DNA of 64,000 bases from Armillaria gallica (taxonomy: Eukaryota > Basidiomycota > Agaricomycetes > Agaricales > Physalacriaceae), in the NCBI GenBank assembly GCA_037576215.1, contig JBANDB010000002.1, positions 5,828,001 to 5,892,000 on the forward strand, read 5' to 3'. Position 1 is the stretch's first letter. Every line of letters starts with the position of its first letter. Positions 56,990-64,000 of the stretch are shown piece after piece. The notes beneath the pieces are model-generated. The model did no database searches, was not told where the DNA came from, and was given only the letters and a program-made list of their open reading frames with translations. The position numbers and the translations under genes are program-made.

Positions 56990-59985
56990 TGGCAAAGTAG
57001 AAAGTTGGCATCAAGTTAGCATGCCAGCATGAGTATGTTGACGAGTTTTTAAATGAGGATGAGCGCTTATTCGCTATGACAACGAAGGGAGAATAACATT
57101 TGTTGATAGAAGAACTTGTTAGTGATGCAGGAGTACCACTGCTTTTCTACCAACTTATGATTACCCAGAACAGAAGGCTGAAATTGAAGCCATAGGATGT
57201 GAGCATAATGCCCATGGCACTGTTGCTGATTCTGTCTTCACAGATAATGCCAAGACATTACTCTTCAAGAGGAAAAAACGTATGACAACACTCTTTTAAA
57301 TGAATTCACCCTGACGACATAGAAATGAAGAGTTCATCAAATCATTAGGTAAAGACATCCGACGGTTTGAATTGGAGATTGAATCAAAACTGTAAGATGT
57401 GAGAATGAATCTCACACGTTGCAGCTAGCCATTGATATAATATGTGCTAGCAGTATACTAGTGATAATCAGTAATATTTCATTAGGGGAACTATTGAATT
57501 TTTTATGATGCCGTACAGATAAGTGATTGCATGGATCTAATCACAGTGTATTTGAATGCATACATGGTTGATTAACTTATGACATACTAAACAAATACAG
57601 CAGGAAGGTCATTGTTCCGGGATATGCAGCAGAAGGCAAAATCCTGGCATGGAATAAAGTCTATGGGAAAGCATCCTTCAAGTGTGGTTTTTAAAATTTG
57701 CCAGCGAGCACTGTAAAACTGTTAGAGATGAGACTCTCAAAGGGTAATGGCCTGTTATGTTGACTTTCCACGAATTCTCGGAATTGATGGTAGTGCACAG
57801 ATATGTATCCGGATGGCAGATGTTTGATGGTCTCCCGTTCCTGCACTGTTGCTGATTCTTCATTGTTCTGATTCATGAGAAACATACCACTTGAACCACT
57901 GCAATGGAAGAACAGCAAGCTTTGTTTCTGGAGAAATACCATGAGACAAGCCAGTCATTGCATAATACAATTGAACCTTGATTCTCTTGGAGGGCGTGCG
58001 TCCAAGAGCTCCGCTAACCTGGCACATTTCTGTGGGAACACTGTTATGTATGATTAAGCGCCAACAATAGAAAGAGTATAAAGCTGCTGACGACTGGTTC
58101 GGCTAGAATAAGGACCATGGAAAACAGCTAACTGGCTGGCTGGCAATTAAAAATCACTTCCTTCTCCACCATTACCTTCATCACTTGGGCTATAATAAGC
58201 AACTGTCACCTAACTCATTGTCGCATTAAGGTCAGTATTAGGCGGTATGGAGATATTATCTCTAGATACTCATGTCACTGACTATATGGTTGCTCTGGCA
58301 GACAATTGGCATTGACCTGAATATTATAGTGTCCTCTAGGGAAATGTGCCAGGTGCTATGACTCTATGGCAATTTTAAACCTAGCCACAGCTTTGCACAT
58401 GAAAACGATGCTTCAAATGGCGAAGCTCATCTCACATTCCCTGAAGGTGGCGGAACAATGGCCAAACTGGGAGAGTTGTTCTCGATGCGCCAGGGCTGTG
58501 TCCCCGCATGCTCTACCTTAGGTCTCTGCCAATCCTGGATCTGCCTTCTAGCACGTCTCTTCACTTTACCAAACACGTGTCTTCCTCTCTTTCGTACACT
58601 GCAAACAGATACATAAATTAACCCCCTCTTGCTTCTGACATGTCCTGCATGCCTTGGGTAGTGACTCATGGGGACGATCATATCCTGTAGAAGGACGCTG
58701 CATGGTGGTGCTCAATCTATAAGTGTTGTGCTATAGATAGTGGAGAAATCGGTAATGTATGCCTAAGTTGGTGAGAATCATAGATGTAGGTTCCTGTCCA
58801 ACCTGATATCGTGAAGGGAAACTATATTTGTGAAACACTGTGCAAGTGAAGATAGGACAGAGAGATCGATGAGGTAAAGATTGCCACAGTGTATGAATAC
58901 GAGATGTTTATCTATTCCTGGTGATTCCGACCCTCTTGATGTTATGCAGATTAGACAGCATTTGCCACAAGAATGAAGACATACAGCACATCATAGTGAA
59001 TGACATTGTTGATGTGGTCACTCTTGACAGAGAATGATACACCAAGATACCTGCGACAACATTAGTTCATGCATTGACGACACCATGTGGCGCAGAAACG
59101 TACCTGTTACATGGCCCTTCACGAGTAACTTCTGGACCAAACTTGAATATCTGATGGGTTCAAATATACACCATCATCTGCTGATTTGACAATTGATTGA
59201 ACCTTCAATATACCAGTCAGATAAAAAGGCATTCATCACATTGAACACAGTACCCTGACTTTCTGTGAGCTTCCATGGCTGACAATGATGCAAGAATATG
59301 AAGTTGATGTCGAAGTTCAAGAACAGGATGAGAACAAAAAGAGAAACCCATTTAGATCTAGTACATCAACATCTTGATAAACAGTAAAGAAAAGAAGGGT
59401 ATGGATTCAAACATGCAGGGCCAGTTTATTCCAACTAATCTGACATAGTTGAGCTTTGTGGAACATTTGGGCAGGATGCTAGTCAAGCTATTCACCACAA
59501 AAGGGTCCTAACGAGAAAAGTCAGTCAGCCTTCTTAGCCATTAACGAAGCCTGTACGATGCACAGGGATCTTGAAAATGTTTGATAGTCGATGCCTGGCA
59601 ATTGGCTTCAGTATTGGACGAACAAATTTATCCAATGGTGACCCTACAGAACACTGCATAGATCATACAAGTGCCGGACTTAAGTCCATCCGCAACTCCT
59701 TTACAGTCGTTCCTGGCATGCACATTCATTGTATCCAGGGCATTTCTCTGAACTCTTATTCATCTTTAGCAGATACATAGCTTGGGAGGTAAGCACTCTG
59801 ACATCCTGATTGTTTCATCCCTTTGTAAGGATCTGTCCTTTCTTTCTCTCAGTGAAACCCTGATCAGTCTGACGAGTATCGGACAAAAACATGCCTTCTT
59901 AGTCTGTGAACTGCACTTCAGGCTTCCCCCAAAAGTTCAAATCATTGAAATCGCTTCTCACCAATTTCATTCCAGGATAATCGTT
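56990..59985. other. Decayed, AT-shifted region with coding relics
   Basis: About 3 kb without an intact gene. Short protein-like stretches appear (for example DYPEQKAEIEAIGCEHNAHG near 57165-57225, plus strand) but are cut by many stops in every frame. The sequence is visibly richer in A/T than the first half of the window. I could not assign the relic to a family. Confidence 0.4.
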
Positions 59986-60364
59986 CTTGACCATGGCTTC
60001 AGTGACACAGATTCCCAAACTGCCCAATGATGAGGTCACACTCATATTCAAAATTAACGATCTCACTTTCAACCAATGCATTCTTCTTGCAATGATGCAT
60101 GGTGAGCAGAGATTGTTCAAGGTTTATCCGTGGCCCACTAAACATGCTATAGGTATATATACATGTATTTTTTTGCAGACAGTGTGGATAGTCTGTGGTT
60201 AGTAGCTATCAGCATGTCTATAACATGTCTAATGATATTATCGCCCAGTTTCACACTGGCAGAAAGACCAGACTAGGATCGGAAGGAAAATCATGTTGGC
60301 CATCATCATTGCCTTGTACATTCTGGGGATGATCTCAACTGCTGTAAACTGGGCATTTACATGC

Positions 60365-61716
60365 TGATGAGCCTCCAGGCTCTGTACACTCATAAATTCG
60401 CGGATCTATAATGATCTAGTGATATTCCACCCCTTCCGAACCTCCATATCGAAGCTCAGCCATGATTGTCAGGCACTTTGATCTTGAATCCTGTTATGCA
60501 ACTCTAATGACAAGCTAGTGAACTATTATAATTTGCTACAGTCAGCAGCAATTAAAGCCTTACCAAGGCTGTTTACTTTGTGCAGTTCATGGCTTAGTAA
60601 ATGCACAGAAAGTTCATGTTGCAGTAGCATTGCACAGTAACTGAAGCTACATGCACAGTTATGCACAGCTATGCACAGTTGCATAGTTCTTGGAGTTGCA
60701 CAAGTTGCTGACAGATCTCAACTCAGCATTAGTAAGGAAAGGACAAGAATACTCTATTGCGCAGTAAATAGTTTGCTTGTGTTGCGAATTAACAGGGCAA
60801 GGACAAATGTAGCTTACATACAAGTAATTCTCAAAGTAGTATAAAAGTAGCTAACTAAAAGTACAAAGAAAGAAGGAGACAAACCACAAGGAAAGTACTT
60901 GCCCACAAGTACATTACCTTACACACCTCCCAGATCCAATACACACACCCGAAGTTATTGCTTCTCTACTGTTCATTAGAGAAATAACACTTAGCAAACT
61001 TTCCCTTTGCTAATACAGTTACCTATAACTTCGCATGCTTACCTCTGCTCCAAAAACTTTGCTAGGAAACCTTTACTGGTTACCCTTGTGAAGCATCCTC
61101 GACGTTTTAAGTTTGCTTGCATACCTGTGCACTTTAAAGAGCAATCCGCAGCTAGGATTGAAGCCCTTTAGCCACTAACAACCCAGTACTACCATTTCCA
61201 AACTTAGGAAACAACACCACTTAACTCTTATAGAGTTAGACACCTTGGGGCCTTAGCTACTTTTCTCATAGAAGAGAAAGTTCGCTACCCTTGCCCTTTT
61301 AACTCGACTCAAGATTAGTACTGACTTGCTTGATATTAGGATTGTTTAGAGCTATATCTTGCTTGCACATACTTTATCTTGGACAAAACCTCGCTCACAC
61401 CTGGAGCACCAGCACCACTTAACTCACATAGAGTTCCCCAACTGAATCTGCAGCTAGGATTTCAACACCCACATAGTTCATGCCGCATCTAGGTTGCCCC
61501 CACTCAGCATACATACTTTGAGCCTCTGAACAGCCTTCAGAGAATCATAACAAGCATAGCAACACTTTGCTACACCACCAGGAGGCTACAGGCTACAGTC
61601 ACTGCACAGAGGTGCAAGACTAGACTCGCTAGAACCTGCCTTCAGATTCTGTGTTTGACTACAATCGCTGTTACAGGTCTTGTGTTTTCTGCCTGCAGGA
61701 GTCTCTAGGTTCATCA
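60365..61716. mobile_element. Non-autonomous insertion in an exon, hairpin-rich
   Basis: Precise 1,352-bp insertion defined by comparison with the left-edge paralogue. Ends are imperfect inverted repeats (TGATGAGCCTCCAGGCTC against TGATGAACCTAGAGACTC, 14 of 18), with TG...CA termini. The flanks ATGC (60361-60364) and ACGC (61717-61720) fit a 4-bp target duplication with one C-to-T change. No coding frame. Near 60916 the motif ACCTTACA followed by CACCTCCC resembles the LTR/polypurine junction at 53103-53118, so it could be a solo or rearranged LTR or a TRIM-like unit. It contains many short hairpins. Confidence 0.8.
60895..61542. repeat. Array of small hairpins inside the insertion
   Basis: At least ten perfect short hairpins in about 650 bp: GTACTTG-4-CAAGTAC (60895-60912), TTCTCT-10-AGAGAA (60962-60983), TTAGCAAA-7-TTTGCTAA (60991-61013), AACC-6-GGTT (61068-61081), AATCC-7-GGATT (61143-61159), TTCC-7-GGAA (61196-61210), TAACTC-5-GAGTTA (61222-61238), TTTCTC-6-GAGAAA (61262-61279), AACTC-5-GAGTT (61421-61435), CTCTGAA-5-TTCAGAG (61524-61542). 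Stem sequences differ; pairing is conserved. Confidence 0.85.
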
Positions 61717-62290
61717 ACGCTACAGTTTCATCACACATGGGCAAAATTTTTGGACCATTTATTCAGTGTTCTATGATGTATCAACAGTGAAACAGCAAGC
61801 CTCAACTTTCCTCATGGTTGAGAATGTGGCCCCTGCAATTACTGGTGGCCTTCAAAGCATCTTAGTCGATACCGCCATGGTATGCATCTTACAGCCTGCA
61901 TCTGTGGTAATGACCTGACCAATCTTTTAGATATGGTGTTGCTGGACTGTCTGGGGTTACTGCTGGTCCGTCATCATCATCCCGATGCTTTGTATGGTTG
62001 CAGGAATCAGTAGGACTTATGTTCTCTTTCAGCAACCCGTTCATGATTTCCTGTAGTGGCCAAGGTGTTGATGGAATATGGTAAAATAGGATCGCTATTA
62101 AATGCCACTGACCCTGAAAACTTTCAACCAATTTCTGCCGACTGGGTCATGGTATATCTTGCCCTGAGCTTGACAGTGACCTTGCTGTGCACAATTCTCA
62201 TTGTACTGTACTATTATGACCAAAAGTTCACACCATGTGAGACATTAGGGAAGAAGTTCAGTTGGATGTCAGTTCATAGGCTCCTGTGAG

Positions 62291-64000
62291 GCACTAGGAC
62301 TTGTGCCAAAGTTCATTTAATTCAGCCAGTGATGTCAGATGCACTAGAGATGCCTCTTGGACAAGAGCACAGGAAGAAGAAACCTCTCAAATATTATGAG
62401 AACCGTTTTGGGACCGTTGGCTCAGCAGGAAATTCTGGGAGCAGGACAATTAGAGAGTGGTACAACACAGTACAAAGATAGCTTTGCTGACCCTCATCAG
62501 GAAAAAAACGCCAAGATATGTATTAGTATAGGGAGTATATAGCTCAAATAGCCCCATAGCTAGGTACCCCCTTACATACCATCCGGTAGCTTTCAGTCAA
62601 TGTTACGTACCGCTACATAGCGCACTGTAGCTCACTGCCAAATGTCCTGTACCAGCCAAATACTGATACCATTGCTTCATATATCTCAATACCTGGCACA
62701 AAATCCAAGCAAATTAAGCAGCAAACTCAAGTATATTCATGACTATACTACAACAAGTGATGATGTAGACATGCCGAAGCGTATATATATGCTTCATACT
62801 ATAAAAAACCTGACTTGCACACACCAGTAGTGCCATGTATTATCTCAGCTGCATACAAACTAGACAACTAAACTAGAAAAGATGTAAGAGGATAGCGTGG
62901 ACATGAAAAACAAAGTAAACTCACCAATAGAACCACACCAACAACCGTTCAGCTAACGACTGCAGGGTCTTGATGATCCTGTGAGTATTCCATTTAGTTG
63001 ATGCAGAGACAATGACAATGACGGACATACTGTTGACTAGATGAACCACTCCGCTATCCTTGCCAGGCATCTACGGCATCCCGTAATTTCACCGTCGATC
63101 GTTGTTGATAAATCATCCAGTCTCCTGACTCCTGACGAAGACAGTTGAGCGCACATCCACTAATAGTAACATCGAGACACTCACCTAGAGGACACGAAAG
63201 TCTACTGTTACATTGCACCACCGTAACAACACTATGCAGATGATAACACAATATGGGCGGGATTGGAGTGCCATACACGGATAACATATGTGTTGATGTC
63301 CAGGCCGGTCGTTCAAACATTCATTGCCCAAAATACCTACGAGCATGGAGTGGTTTCTTTCATCAGAGCTAGACTGGTCCAGTATGAATTATACGAAGAG
63401 ACAATGATAGAATGGTTACTCACCAGCAGTCATCAATTGCTGCAAACACAAACCAAGCACTACCAAGGCCGAGGCAGAAGTAAAGGAAAGCCAGCAAAAG
63501 CCATGATCTCTGAAAGAAGGGCCTGGGAAGTACGCGCAGGGGACACGATGGACGGGGACGATGGTGGAAGGGAAGAAAAGGTGGTTGATCTTTGTTTGGA
63601 TGGCATGATCGTTTTGTTGACATATGCACGGGCCATCAGAGTTTGATCGAGGATTGAAATGGACTTCATCGATTTTTATTTTGGCTTGCACCGTCAAGTT
63701 ATTGCCATTCCAGTACGTCGAGGATAGATTCTCTGTTATCATGCCTACTGTGCTACATTCAGATGGCTCTTCTCATTCTTATTGTTAGCCCATCTGACCA
63801 TGGGACTACAGTAATTCCTATGCTAGCGTCTCAGTCAACTACCTAGTACATGCCAGATTTCAAGCTGTTCTTGAATCCCCAATTCCCACTTACCAGTTGC
63901 CAATATCATGACGATTTTCATGTCCTATATCGAAATCTGGTGGCCGAGTACCTGTACAAAGTTATTGCACCGCTTATCTTACAAGTCACTGCTTCTTTGT
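62291..64000. other. No confidently supported gene; one possible membrane exon
   Basis: A minus-strand frame near 63629-63420 ends RSWLLLAFLYFCLGLGSAWF and VFAAIDDC just before a GTGAGT donor (about 63421), suggesting a real membrane-protein exon, but I could not connect it to others. A plus-strand frame of 127 codons (63263-63646) overlaps it and is Gly/Arg/Glu-rich. The rest holds only short frames. Confidence 0.3.

Larger units (their letters stand above)
59993..62290 (+). pseudogene. Multi-pass membrane protein gene disrupted by insertion
   Basis: Paralogue of the left-edge gene. Exons 59993-60101 (109 nt), 60153-60197 (45 nt) and 60249 onward have exactly the same lengths and phases as there. 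The text runs to SRKIM-like GRKIMLAIIIALYILGMIS and AVNWAFTC, then hits TGA made by the first bases of a 1,352-bp insertion. The protein resumes at 61717-61879 (YSFITHGQNFWTIYSVFYDV ... VAPAITGGLQSILVDTAM), 61931-62009 (IWCCWTVWGYCWSVIIIPML) and from 62057 (MAKVLMEYGKIGSLLNATD ... WVMVYLALSLTVTLLCTILI). Homology fades near 62210 and the last exons are not recognised. Without the insertion the reading frame would be continuous to that point. Confidence 0.85.

Noticed and set aside
1..64000. tRNA genes, rRNA or CRISPR-like arrays
   Set aside because: I looked for B-box-like GGTTCGA contexts and for regularly spaced direct repeats. None formed a tRNA fold, and CRISPR is not expected in a fungal nucleus.

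Overview
This window looks like nuclear DNA of a mushroom-forming basidiomycete (Agaricomycetes). The evidence is genes cut by many introns of about 48-70 bp, several micro-exons, and lineage-typical families: DUF6534-type membrane proteins, coiled-coil F-box proteins, bicupin oxalate decarboxylases, a CYSTM peptide, a type I metacaspase and decayed LTR elements. Exon models were built by hand from GT/AG sites, reading phase and family patterns. Models with phase-consistent splicing in every exon are stated as such.

Layout. 1-399 is the 5' part of a multi-pass membrane protein gene running off the left edge. 0.4-9.6 kb is nearly gene-free except an isoprenylcysteine methyltransferase gene (4.2-5.0 kb). 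9.6-12.8 kb carries an RRT8/LDS-like membrane protein and an alpha/beta-hydrolase. 15.4-19.4 kb has two small secreted or membrane proteins and a two-finger C2H2 factor. 21.5-26.4 kb has a CYSTM protein, a calmodulin with tiny exons, and a convergent 18-exon metacaspase. 28.3 kb has a short inverted-repeat element with a 10-bp target duplication. 29-50 kb is an expansion zone: an F-box pseudogene, a 19-exon DUF6534 gene, two direct-repeat oxalate decarboxylase genes (first frameshifted, second intact), then three F-box genes on the minus strand (one broken, two intact).

52-64 kb is a transposon graveyard. It begins with a truncated F-box copy beside an LTR. Next come a gag remnant, a run of short membrane-spanning ORFs, and a large multi-pass membrane gene with stop codons. 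It ends with a paralogue of the left-edge gene, interrupted by a 1.35-kb insertion. The LTR and this insertion both contain arrays of small perfect hairpins with differing stems.

The genes do not form one pathway. Functional links that can be argued are: calmodulin beside metacaspase (metacaspases are generally Ca2+-dependent), the paired secreted oxalate decarboxylases, and the birth-and-death F-box family, which is presumably involved in ubiquitin-ligase substrate choice. Long stretches (0.4-4.2, 5-9.6, 12.8-15.4, 26.4-29, 57-60 kb) hold nothing I can name.
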